Source: Trema orientale (lineage: Eukaryota > Streptophyta > Magnoliopsida > Rosales > Cannabaceae). From it: DNA of 64,000 nt. Numbering within the stretch: position 1 is the stretch's first letter; every line of letters begins with the position of its first letter. The stretch spans positions 1 to 64,000 of the forward strand of contig JXTC01000263.1 in the NCBI GenBank assembly GCA_002914845.1. The letters are read 5' to 3'. Below are positions 54,670 to 64,000 of the stretch, in pieces. Under the pieces are notes generated by a model. It had not been told where the DNA came from, made no database searches, and was given only the letters and a program-made list of their open reading frames with translations. The position numbers and the translations under genes are program-made.

Positions 54670-56405
54670 GAAATACCCACAAATTTTTAGATTGGAGATC
54701 TTCATTTCTTTGGCTAAGTCTAAGCCAATAGCTAAAACTTCATATTTTGCCTCGTTGTTGGAGCAGGGGAAAGCTAGTTTGACAGTTTTCTTGAAGATTT
54801 CTCTTTGATCGTTGGTAAGTACAATCCCAGCGCTTCCTTCGTTGCTAGTTGAGGCACCGTCAAAATAAAAAACCCATTCTTCTCCCAAGGTTCCGATCAA
54901 GAGAACTTCTTCATTAATATTATTTTGAGTGTATTTGAGAAGTTCGACCAGAGCTTGACTTTTAATTACTTTTGGCTTCTCTGTCATGACATCAAGCTCA
55001 CTGAGTGTAAGCATCCATTTAGCATACTGACCAGTTAGAATGGGCTTTTGTAGCAAGAATTTGATTGGGTCAGAGTTAGTGATCACTTTCACTTTATGCG
55101 AGAGCATATAATGTCGAAGTTTCTGAATAGCATATCATCAAATGGATAATTTTTCTCTGGACCCTTAAGCAGTCGGCTCAGATAGTAAACTAGTTTCTCT
55201 TGGCCTTCTGAGTCTTGTGCTACCAAGATCCCTACTGCTTCATCGGACGCTGCTAAGTAGATGAGGAGTTCTTTTTCTGAAGACAGAGTGATCATCGTTT
55301 GTGGATTGGTGAGAACTTCTTTAATTTTATTGAAAGCGTATTTATGCTCTGGGCCCCACTTGAATTCCATGTTCTTTTTGGTGAGTTGATGAAGGGGTTT
55401 GACAATAGAAGCCAAGGCTGGAATAAATCTCCGAAGATAGGAAACCTTTCCAATGAATTGCCTAATCTGCTTGAGATTTTGAGGTGGTGCGATATTAATA
55501 ATAGCCTTCGTTTTATCTTCATCAATCTTGATGCCATCTTTGTGTACTACAAATCCAAGGAATTTTCCTTCGGATACTCCAAACGCATACTTTAAAGGGT
55601 TCATTTTGAGGTTGTATTGACGACATCTTCGGAACACTTTTCTCAAGTGGTCGAGGTGTGATTCTTGCTTTTTGGATTTGACCACGAGATTATCAACATA
55701 ATCCTCTACAAAATCATGGATCATGTCATGAAAGATTGTCATCATAGCCCGTTGATAAGTGGCTCCGGCATTCTTGAGTCCAAATGGCATAACAGTATAC
55801 TAGAAGTTCCCAAAAGGAGTACAGAATGCCGTCTTGATTGCATCTTCAGGCTCCATCTTGATTTGATTGTAGCCGCTAAATCCATCCATAAAAGAGAACA
55901 TCTCATGGTTGGCGGTGGCATCAATAAGCATATCAAGGTTTGGAAGTGAGAAATTGTCTTTAGGACATGCCTTATTCAAATCTCGAAAATCTACACAGAT
56001 ACGGATTTGGCCATTTTTGTTTCTCACGGAAACAATATTGGCCAACCAAGTAGTATGAATGCAAGGTTTAATAAAACCTGCATCTATGAGCTTTTTGAAT
56101 TCTTTTTGAATCTGGAGTTGGATGTGAGTGCTGAAGTTTCGGGCTGCTTGCTTAACAGGCTTAACAGCTAGATTAGTAGCAAGTTTATGAGTGATAAGCT
56201 TACTACTAAGTCCCGGCATATCATCATAAGACCAAACGAACACGTCCTGATAATCTTTCAACAGTTGCAGTAAGGCTATTTCGAATTCGGTGTTTAAGCT
56301 GGCGGACATAAAAGTAGTTTTTTCTTCTCCGTTGGTTGCTAGATAGACTTTCTTTAATTGCCCTTGAGGATTCTTAGGTTCATCTTGCAGCTTATCGGGA
56401 GCCAA
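54670..56405 (-). pseudogene. Tat reverse transcriptase, RNase H and second RNase H-like domain
   Basis: The RT comprises CVDFRDLNKACPKDNFSLPN, FSFMDGFSGYNQIKMEPED, TAFCTPFG and (after a single TAG near 55800) MPFGLKNAGATYQRAM. Then DYVDNLVVKSKK; the catalytic YVDD reads YVDN. RNase H follows (FLGFVVHKDGIKIDEDKTKA and LLIYLAASDEAVGILVAQDS). After a frameshift near 55130 come KVKVITNSDPIKFLLQKP and a second RNase H-like domain, WVFYFDGASTSNEGSAGIVL, FPCSNNEAKYEVLAIGLDLA. Possession of this second RNase H domain is characteristic of the Tat lineage. It breaks off near 54670, where foreign DNA starts. Confidence 0.9.
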
Positions 56406-57092
56406 AGGAATAGCTTCTGATCTTTCAAAACGTATTTCTTGTGAATTCGCGAGGTCGTCGCTGGCCTCGCCGAGCCTTCAGAATTTATAAACTCTACGTC
56501 CTTCGGGAAGTATGCTCTTTTGAATCTTAACCTCTTTGGGAGTGATCGGATCCACTTCCATAGCATCACTGAATTGCGCATTAGAGGTATTACATAGTGT
56601 GACACCTCGAGGTCTCATTTCATTAGGTACGTTAGATACTTCATCATAGAGAGTAGACTCTGCCCAGAACACCTGTTCTTGGGCAAATGGAGCTTTAGTT
56701 GCAGGAACTAAAATTTCCCATTTGCCTTTTACAGCTTTCAGTCATTGGTGCAGGGTAGAAGGGATTACCTGATGTTGGTGAATCCATGGTCTCCCTAATA
56801 GCAGATGATAAGAGACATCCATATCAATGACATGGAATGTGGTCGGAGCTCTGATTGGACCAACTTGAAGATCTACATTAACGTAACCTTTAGTACTATA
56901 AGAGCTTGAAGCGAATGTCACTAACGGAGTGGTTTGTGTGATTAGCTTGTGTTCAAGAATTCCAGCAGTCTTGAAAATATTCCAAGGCAAGAGATTGACA
57001 GACGAACCATTATCAATGAGGGCTCGCTTAAAGGACAACCCGTTAACTCTAGCCTCGACATAAAGAGGCTTGTTGTGACTAAAATGAGGAAT
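56406..57092 (-). pseudogene. Tat protease region and linker
   Basis: 56742-57038 encodes FKRALIDNGSSVNLLPWNIF, where the aspartic protease D-S-G reads D-N-G. It continues TPLVTFASSSYSTKGYVNVD, then GPIRAPTTFHVIDMDVSYHL and LLGRPWIHQHQVIPSTLHQ, classic for gypsy proteases (ILGRPWIH). 56406-56740 is the variable linker to RT, broken by stops. No splice-like intron between protease and RT, as reported for Ogre, could be demonstrated. Confidence 0.85.
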
Positions 57093-58726
57093 CTAGGCAT
57101 CTTTTTTGGAGAAAGTAATGGCTTTCTCACTGTTTTTCGCAATTCGGCCTATCGCATGATTGATAACACAGCATTGTGGGCCAAACTGTTGCGATATTTG
57201 GAAGATCGACTGCGTAGCTTCCCTACGAGCCTCGTCACAGAATTCCAAGGTGTCAAAGAGATTCTTAAAAACTCGAGAACTCATAAGTTTATCCACCATG
57301 TCGACGATTTCTCTTTGTTTAACTAGATTTTCTTCGGCTTGACTGTCTTTAAGAGCCTCGACAGCAGTGCAAACTCTTACTTGTCCTCCTCCATGGTTTG
57401 GAAAAGGGTTGATTTCAGCCCTTTGCTGTTCTCCTTCGTGTATGATTTCACCCTTCTGGACTTTGTAATGATAATGCTTTCGGATTTTATAACACTCAGG
57501 AGTAGAATGTCCTATAACCCTGTGGAATAGATAATAACATGGGTTTGTTAGTTGTTTTAGAGTGGGAGGCATTGTTCTCGGTGGGCATTGTACTTCCTCA
57601 TCTTCTATCCAAGCTTCGACCAGAGCATGGATCTGTTCATTAGTAAGAGGAATCGCAGGAAGGACTCGTGTATTCTTCCTCATGGGTTGTTGTTGGTTGA
57701 TCACAGCGACTTGTCTTCTCCTTTTAAAAGGCGGAATCTTAACTGAAACTGGCATAGGAATTCTCTTGACGGGTATGGGCATATACATCTGTGCCATTGA
57801 TATTTCGGTGTTAGTTACTCGAAACATAAGATCGGCAAAGCTAGTAATGATGTGGTTCTTAATGTGAATTCTGTATGGGGTTAGCATCCCATTAATGCAG
57901 ATGCGAATTAGTCCCTTTTCAAAAATTATTTCTTTGCAGTCAAGAGCTGTCTCCTTGAACCTAGAAACATAGCTGGTAAGAGACTCATTTTCTTTTCCTG
58001 CTTCATAGTGGCTAAATCAGCTAACTCCAGCTTGTATTCAGCTACAAAGAACTTGGTGCAAAAAATAGTTACCAATTCTTTCCAAGTAGAGATACTGCCA
58101 GCCGACATGTTGACAAACCAAGAGTAAGCTCGATCTGTAAGGGACTTTGAGAATTCTCTCAGCCGGAGCTCGTGATTGTTGGCATAGGTTCCAAGATCAT
58201 CGAGAAAGCTGATGATATGTTCCCTGGCATTGCCTCTTTTACCGTCAAACTTTTTAAAACAAGGACTAACATAATCCTTCGGGTATGGTTTCGGGATAAT
58301 AGAGGCAGGATAAGGAGGTTGGAAATTGACTGCAGCCATAATTTTACTAGCTCTTTCGGCTTCAAGCTTGAACATTTCTCGAAGTTGCTCCTTGGTAACA
58401 AAGTGTTGGGAAGCACCATTATCGATGTCACTTGGTGTTGTAGTAGTAATGTGAGCAGCATTTCTGCTTGTTCCAGGTGGATTGGGATTTTGGTTGATCA
58501 TTATTTGTATCTGTGGAATGTCATCTTGATTAGGAGGAGCTGGAACAGATGACCCTGCCCTGCTTGCCTTTCCTAGATTAGACAACCTCCGAAGAATTTG
58601 AGCATGGGACAATTGCATGTCCTCCTGGGATTGTCGAAGGCTATTCAAGGAAGCAGCTAAACCATTGACGAGGTTAGCAAGTTCGGCATTTGAATATTCT
58701 TGTGGCTACTGCTGAGATTCGGCCAT
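57093..58726 (-). pseudogene. Tat gag
   Basis: The likely original ATG is at 58726-58724, with a TAG six codons later. Then come SLRQSQEDMQLSHAQILRRL, YPKDYVSPCFKKFDGKRGNA and EHIISFLDDLGTYANNHELR, with LREFSKSLTDRAYSWFVNM and WKELVTIFCTKFF, the retrotransposon gag core. A frameshift near 57990 leads into 57093-57887, with PCYYLFHRVIGHSTPECYKI (a degenerate C..H..C knuckle region) and GQVRVCTAVEAL. It starts only about 220 bp from the primer site, so the extra 5' ORF known from Ogre is absent. Confidence 0.85.
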
Positions 58727-58970
58727 TTCAAGAGGCAGAAAAAGGGAAAAGAAAAAGAAAAGGAATTTCAACGACAAGAAAATTGAGCAGGAAAAGAGGG
58801 CGAAAAGAAAAAAAGTTCGGTATGAGAAACAGTATTTTAAGAAATGGGACAAGCAGAATTTCAAGTTTTGTAAAGGACAAAGGTCTGATCTGAGAGGAAT
58901 TCGCAGATCTTGGGAAGACCGAAGAAACTTAGTTTCCCAATGGCTACTCCCCAGTGGAGTCGCCTTTTAA
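58727..58970 (-). promoter_or_regulatory. Tat leader with tRNA-Arg-type primer-binding site
   Basis: On the minus strand, just after the 5' LTR, GGCGACTCCACTGGGGAG (58947-58964) matches the TGGCGACTCC(A/G)CTGGGGA primer site of Ogre/Tat elements (tRNA-Arg). The leader to the gag start is short and G/A-rich on the plus-strand side. Confidence 0.8.
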
Positions 58971-60708
58971 TGTTCGGGGCTGAAATTTGTGCTCTTAACT
59001 CAAACAAAACAGGAAGAAAAATGATTAGATCATTAATTTGCACAACAGAAAGGGTTATCACAACACCTCCACGTGTCAAAGCAGCATAGGCAGTCGTAAA
59101 TAAAACGACACGTCCTACGTGTCTTGACAAGACTGGTGGTTGCAAGGATGACGTATTTATTATAATAATATAATGAACAACAGTATATAAAATTCAAAAA
59201 CTAAAGAGTTTGAAGCTGAGGGAGGCGGATTGACTGACCATGGTACTAGTTGGAATTAAACATGAAGAGTTAGAATTTCTAAGGCGGTAAGACCAGCCAT
59301 ATCATCAGAAAAAGAAGATATATTAAATAACTGAAATTAAAATACTGAAATTTAAATAAAGCGATGTGACCAGTTGCAATGGGAAAACAACACAGATCAC
59401 TGAATAAATGTGCACGATAATTCAAGAGGGGGAGTAGAGTAACCGATCACACTTAGAGCAGTGATACTATTTACTTTACAAGGGGATGGGCAGCGGAGTA
59501 ACTGATCACACTTAGAGCAGCAATTCGAATTACTCGCTAAATTATAGGAATAATATTAACTTTGGCAATAGTACTAATAATGGTAATGATAGTAATAATA
59601 ATGTAGATAATGTGATAATAAAAAAATAGAGCACAATACCTCGAACTTGTGCTACAGGTCAACTACAAAACTTGTGAAGAATAGTTTGGTGTCCAAAGAT
59701 CACTTATACAAAATGTGATGTTAAAATTGATACAAGTGTATGTATATATATATATATGTACGTGCAAACAGAAACGGGAAAAGTGACTTGGAGACCAAGT
59801 CTAGAGCATGCACGTGAGAGTGTAATAATAACTAATATATACTATATTAACATTATCACTGAACTAATGAAACAATAATATGGAAAAATGTAACCATGGA
59901 CACGTGAATGTGTGAGGGGATTCACTGACCAAAACTAGTGCTAAAGACATGCAAATGCAAATGAAATAAGAATAGTGGTGATGGTAATAAAGCTAACAAT
60001 CGGCCAACACTAAGGATTAGCCACCGAGAGAACAAGATGAAGCCATCAACCGAGAATCCGAGGTGGAGCGACAGTAGAGATGATAGATGGAGTTTAGGGT
60101 CAAAGGAAGTGATTTTAATATTGACAAGAGAAAGATGGTGATTCATACATGGCAGATGAAAGCAAAAGAAAAATGGTACTTACGGGTTGAAGAAAAGGAA
60201 AATCAAAAGAGAATGATAGTGGTGATATTAACGAGGTAGTGGAAAAAGATTAAAGATTGGTCAAGCTTGTATAGATGCGAGCATAAACATGGTTTGAAGG
60301 AAAGGAGTCACAAGCTGATTTTTTACATAATGTGAAGATGAATATTTTATGGGATCGATAAGAAAAAGGTAGTGGTATTTGACTAGTCATGGGTAAACAA
60401 AGAACACAAGCGAACAAAATGAAAGATATAGATCTTGAATGAAGGAAAATGGATGAGTTAAAAGGAATCAGCCCATACAAATGACAGCTACCTTGCTATT
60501 TATAGGCAAGGAAAATGCACTGAATTAAAATTACAAAGTAGCCTAATATTACAATAGTAAACTTGAGTACAAAACGTGGCATCATTCTTCAAATGACCGA
60601 ACGGTTCTTGACCTCAACCATATGAGGTGTCTTGCTAACAATATGGTAATTCGGGACTAATTGATGTATTTAAGGCTTAATCACAAAATTGGATTAAATC
60701 CTAAAATA
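58971..60708 (-). repeat. 5' LTR of the Tat element (1738 bp)
   Basis: Near-identical to 38221-40560 but lacks one 125-bp G-box unit and about 440 bp of U3, between GAGGTGTC and TTGCTAAC at about 60632. TATA box CCTATAAATAGC (minus) is at 60495-60506. It ends CTAAAATA where the other LTR has CTAAAACA. Flanked by GTCAT. Confidence 0.9.
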
Positions 60709-60713
60709 GTCAT

Positions 60714-61137
60714 TATATGTATCCAATTTGAAAAATATTTTAAATAAAAAGTACATTCATCATTTTATCCAGGAGAAATGATAATATACATCAAATTATA
60801 TATACAAAGTAAGAAAGAAAATTTTAGATTATAATCTATATGTTTATTAAGATTAAATTTGAAAAGTTTGTAAGTAAATAAACTTTTTATTGAATCATTA
60901 TTTAAATCAGTTTAAAATTTTAATTTTTATATAAACAATCTCAGAAATAAATTTCAAACTATACCTAAAAGAGTAATATTAAGGAGTACCTCAACACCAA
61001 ATGATATAATCACTCAATAATATAATTACATCAGATAATATAATTATATCTTATTTGGTATTGGGCACTAGTAATATCCTATAGCATTGCTATTTAGGAA
61101 AAGCTTGTTGTACCCGTGGTTAAGCATCACTAGACAC
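60714..61137. other. AT-rich intergenic region
   Basis: No gene. GATATAATCA/AGATAATATAATTA words repeat loosely at 61000-61060. The last 18 bp (61120-61137) are the left target duplication of the SINE. Confidence 0.5.
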
Positions 61138-61302
61138 TTGCCAACTAGGGCTAGCTCAGTTGGTCCAATACTTTATGGATGTGTATGTGAGTTTGGGGGA
61201 GTTAAAGATTCAAGCCTTGATAATATGTATGTGTATGATATTTTCATTTAAATTTGTACTAAACGGTGGTCATTAATTAAGTCATACCTTTTTTAAAAAT
61301 AT
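61138..61302 (+). mobile_element. tRNA-derived SINE, copy 2, with 18-bp target duplication
   Basis: Flanked by TTAAGCATCACTAGACAC at 61120-61137 and 61303-61320. It contains an A box (TAGCTCAGTTGG, about 61151) and a degenerate B box (GATTCAAGCC, about 61207), GTGTATGTGAGTT between them, and CATTAATTAAGTC before an A/T-rich tail. About 165 bp. It shares sequence and layout with 29012-29166. Confidence 0.88.
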
Positions 61303-61336
61303 TTAAGCATCACTAGACACGAATGATTCCTTTTCA

Positions 61337-61384
61337 TTTAACGAAATAGATGTAGGTACATTTAACGAAATAGATGTAGGTACA
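61337..61384. repeat. Perfect 24-bp tandem duplication
   Basis: The unit TTTAACGAAATAGATGTAGG plus TACA occurs twice in a row just downstream of the SINE. Confidence 0.9.
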
Positions 61385-62150
61385 ATGTACTGGTTTTGTA
61401 GCCTGTATTATTGTACGTTCTCTTCATTTGGGTTAGAAAATAATTCTTGCTTTGTGTTGGTAATGTGACCGGAAAAAAAAAAAATTGAAAGAACTAACAA
61501 AGCAAAAGGGAAATATTGGAGTATTGGAACTTTTACTAAAAAATAAATAAATAAATAAACGCGGAAATGGACCGATTAGTAGTGTTTTGGGTACATCTAC
61601 CTTTTTATGAGTATTTGTAGAATAGCTTTTTTACGAGTATCATAATAGTAGTGACTGATAGTTGATCCTATAAAGATTATGGTCATAATACTCATAAATA
61701 CAGAAATTATAGGTCACTAATATTGTGACATTCCTTATTAAAAAAATTTTTTTGAAAAAGAAGATTGATAAATGCACCTCTTTTTCATTCTTAAGTGTCA
61801 TAGTTTGGTGTTTTATAGCAGAATGATTGAATTTTAGGCCCATTTTAAGTAAATATTTGTTTTTCAGATATTGTTGCAAAAAAATATGTAAGTAAATATA
61901 CCAAATTCAAAAATACATATAATGAAGCATAAAATAAGATGAGCCCTGTATAAAAAACTAATATACTTAGTATATAAACAAAAATTGGAATATAAGTAGA
62001 TATACTAAATTTAAAAATACATATACTCATTTAGCTATTAAAGACATTTATTAAAACTAAGTGTAAAAGAAGGATATTCACTCTAATTTTCCTACTAATA
62101 AAGTCGTTTGAGTTTCTAATAATTTTACTTATAAAAACCAAAAGAATTAC
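61385..62150. other. Intergenic, no gene; resembles the 7.7-7.9 kb region inverted
   Basis: The text around 61880-62060 (ATATACTTAGTATATAAAC, AAGTAGATATACTAAATTTA, AGCTATTAAAGACATTTATT) resembles, inverted, 7690-7925. It suggests a dispersed repeat that accompanies the MITE family at both places. No ORF of substance. Confidence 0.4.
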
Positions 62151-62352
62151 AAAAAAAAATATCACTTTTAAAAAAGTTTTTTGAAAAATATCATTTTTAA
62201 AGTGGTTATTAGTTACCGATTACTAATTATTAGTCATATACCAGTTATAAATATCTTTGGTTATTAGTTATCAGTACTCAAAAATTGGTTACCGATTATT
62301 AATTATTATTTTAAAATGGTATTTTTTAAATATTTTTTTAAAAAAATGGCAA
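62151..62352. mobile_element. MITE / foldback element, copy 2
   Basis: Same family as 7231-7457: AAAAATATCACTTTTAAAAA and TTTTGAAAAATATCATTTTT at the left, matching inverted text at the right, and an interior of GTTAC/GGTTACC motifs including CATATACCAGTTATAAATAT, which is shared with copy 1 (ATATACCAATTATAAATAT). Confidence 0.6.
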
Positions 62353-62439
62353 TTTCAAGTAAAAACCCTACCGGATTTAAAAATTAGCCGAGTGTTTTTT
62401 TCAAATTTTTTCTAAGAATGCTGTAAAAGCCTAATTTTA

Positions 62440-62710
62440 CCAAGTCTTTTTGGCCCAAATTGCTGCTAAGCAGGTCCATTTCACTGTTCAGGCCCAGAAA
62501 ATATTCAGCCCAAGTACTTGATGATCATCGGTTAGCCGTCGTGTGCAAATCCTAAGTTCAGAGTTGATCTAGAGAGGTGTTTGTATATAAATCCCCAGTT
62601 GAGGTTTCCTAATCCTGATCTCATGTTCTATATTTTTTCACTGGGAACTGTTCTATTTCCCAATTTTCATTCAAAATGGCATTTACGTTAGTTCATACGT
62701 AATTCTCCAT
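62440..62710 (+). promoter_or_regulatory. Promoter-like stretch without a recognisable gene
   Basis: Three GGCCCA/AGCCCA motifs (TTGGCCCAAATTG, CAGGCCCAG, CAGCCCAAG; 62450-62515), typical site II/TCP elements of housekeeping promoters, are followed by TATATAAATCCCC (62584-62596) and a CT-rich leader. An ATG at about 62675 opens only 8 codons. No exon was recognised downstream to 64000. Confidence 0.35.
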
Positions 62711-62899
62711 TCTACCCGCTAACGTGGACTAAACTAGAGGGACCAACTATATCAATTTACTTGGCTTTCTACTTACAAATTAAGTGAAAAATAGCCTGAT
62801 TACGGGCCTATTCATTGAGATGTGCGTACTAACAATTTGCCTGCTCATTATGAGCAATAAAATATAGCATTTTTTTTTTTTTACCAATATATACATATA

Positions 62900-63139
62900 G
62901 GTTGCCAATCCAGTAGGTTTTTTTTTTTTTCACTTATGTGTAGGTATTTTTTGTTGGCCGTTGGATCGTCATTTAATGGTGATCCAACGGCTATAATGAT
63001 GTGCATGAAAAGATGTGCATCATTAATGTTATTTCTCTCTTACTTTTTAATATAAAAAAATGTGCAAAAAAAATATTCATTAGCCAAATTGATACCTATG
63101 CATAGGTTAAAAAAAAAAATACCTACTGAATTGGTGCCC
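62900..63139. mobile_element. Mutator-like MITE candidate
   Basis: Left GGTTGCCAATCCAGTAGG and inverted right GGGCACCAATTCAGTAGG, followed in both arms by a T-run and TATG(T/C)(G/A)TAGGTAT. The flanks ATACATATA and ATATATATA match at 8 of 9 positions, but the sequence is low-complexity. The centre has a separate perfect hairpin, GCCGTTGGATC / GATCCAACGGC (about 62960-62993). Confidence 0.6.
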
Positions 63140-64000
63140 ATATATATATATTAGTTATTACATCATAATTATCTAATGATTACTATAATTTGAGCTGTTT
63201 AAAAAAAAAAATAACAACAATAAATACACATTATTTAATGTTTTTCTCTCTATATCTTTTATATGAAAAAAAAAGTGCGTAATGAAATTTAATTAGATAA
63301 AATAATATTTTTAGATAAGTAAAAAAAAAATACCTATTAATATTGCTTGTATGTGTGTGTATATATATATATATTTTTTTTCTTTTTCAAATTATGTGCA
63401 TGTTATAAATTTTCAGTAAAAACGGATGTAGACTTTTTGTTTTCCCCTCAAAAAAAAAAAAAAAAAAACTACATCTGTTTTTCTAAAAGATCTATAACAT
63501 GGACATCTCCTTATTTTTGCTCTTTCTTCTTTTAATTTATTTCCCACTATTCACTAACTTGTAGATGCCCACTATAGCTAAGAATTAATTAATTATCAAT
63601 CAATCGAGGACCACAAAAGCGCAAAGTCATATGTTCATTCCAAACCAAATGCCCGGGAGTAGTGGATTCTTTTTATTTTTATTTTTATTATTTATTATTT
63701 ATATTTTTGAATAGGAGTGGGAATTTAATTAAACCTTAAATATAAGGTTGATGGTGGAGTGTGATTACTAATTATAAGACTAAATAAGCCTACCACCATG
63801 ATTCTTTGTGCTATTAATACGCACAATTAATTACCAATTATTTATATACATATTTGTATATGTGACCTTTTTTGGCTGGAAAAAGTAAGGTTATAGGGGA
63901 AGAGAGCGACGTCTCTCTATAACTCCAAAGAAGTTCGGCAACCAACTCTGTGTTTCACACTGATATCTCATGTGTGGATCGGCCAATAAAACCGACCACG
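63140..64000. other. AT-rich end of window, no gene recognised
   Basis: Poly(A), poly(T) and (TA)n tracts (for example 63359-63382). The last ~120 bp (63880-64000) are less AT-rich, with AGAGAGCGACGTCTCTCT, an inverted repeat (AGAGA..GACGTC..TCTCT), and could be the start of a transcribed region beyond the window. Confidence 0.4.

Larger units (their letters stand above)
38221..60708 (-). mobile_element. Tat-lineage Ty3/gypsy retrotransposon (22.5 kb with nested insertions)
   Basis: Two LTRs starting (plus strand) TGTTCGGGGCTGAAATTTG at 38221 and 58971 are flanked by GTCAT at 38216-38220 and 60709-60713, a 5-bp target duplication. The minus-strand order is 5' LTR (60708-58971), primer site, gag, protease, RT, RNase H, a second RNase H-like domain, integrase, a long non-coding tract, the antisense ORF, and 3' LTR (40560-38221). 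The primer site matches the tRNA-Arg type used by Ogre/Tat elements. The dual RNase H and the antisense extra ORF also fit Tat. Without the nested copia element it is about 13.3 kb. All enzyme genes are broken. Confidence 0.88.

Noticed and set aside
56406-56740. Ogre-type intron between protease and RT of the Tat element
   Set aside because: Gypsy-like coding text can be read in pieces through this stretch and no convincing donor/acceptor pair was identified.

Overview
This is plant nuclear DNA, most likely from a eudicot. Its host genes are spliced, with GT..AG introns and typical plant protein families. Intergenic DNA is very AT-rich, and the rest is dominated by plant transposon lineages (Tat and Athila-like Ty3/gypsy, Ty1/copia, L1-type LINE, hAT, Mutator-like, Tourist-like, Emigrant-like, Helitron, SINE). 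I cannot name the species. One single N (9469) and one 198-base N gap (43522-43719) show that it is an assembly.

Host genes are few. 3.8-8.1 kb carries two nuclear tRNA-Glu genes of different anticodon, TTC on + and CTC on -. Between them lies a three-coding-exon gene for the SAGA deubiquitination-module subunit SGF11 (4611-6269, +). A four-exon BAG-family co-chaperone gene (BAG1-4 type, 266 aa) lies at 30734-32821 (-). A GC-rich, stand-alone gag-like gene with a zinc knuckle (9390-10110, -) may be a domesticated retrotransposon gene.

0-29 kb, apart from those genes, is nested repeats. There are three copies of one copia-type LTR family (1-785, 20844-22095, and inverted 23085-24262). A hAT element with a matching 8-bp target duplication sits at 10554-11608. 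A gag-only Athila-like gypsy element (13255-20843) has its left LTR split by an L1-type LINE. A dead copia element at 24268-28922 (-) has lost its RNase H and 3' LTR but keeps a 5' LTR with a tandem-repeat U3. 29-38 kb holds the BAG gene and a series of DNA transposons, several with clear target-site duplications.

38221-60708 is one 22.5-kb minus-strand Tat-lineage Ty3/gypsy element. It is bounded by GTCAT target duplications and has long LTRs, a tRNA-Arg-type primer site and broken gag-pro-RT-RH-IN. On the opposite strand, next to its 3' LTR, is a 188-aa coiled-coil ORF with its own TATA box and poly(A) signal. Two later insertions lie inside it: a Helitron helicase remnant in pol, and a 9.2-kb plus-strand copia element (41864-51064, CATGA duplications). 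That copia element has no RT/RNase H. Its non-coding leader holds a GC-rich block, 2 kb of extremely AT-rich DNA with many hairpins sharing a GAG loop, and four repeats centred on CCCGTAGG. 60.7-64 kb is intergenic, with a SINE, two MITE-like elements and one promoter-like stretch.
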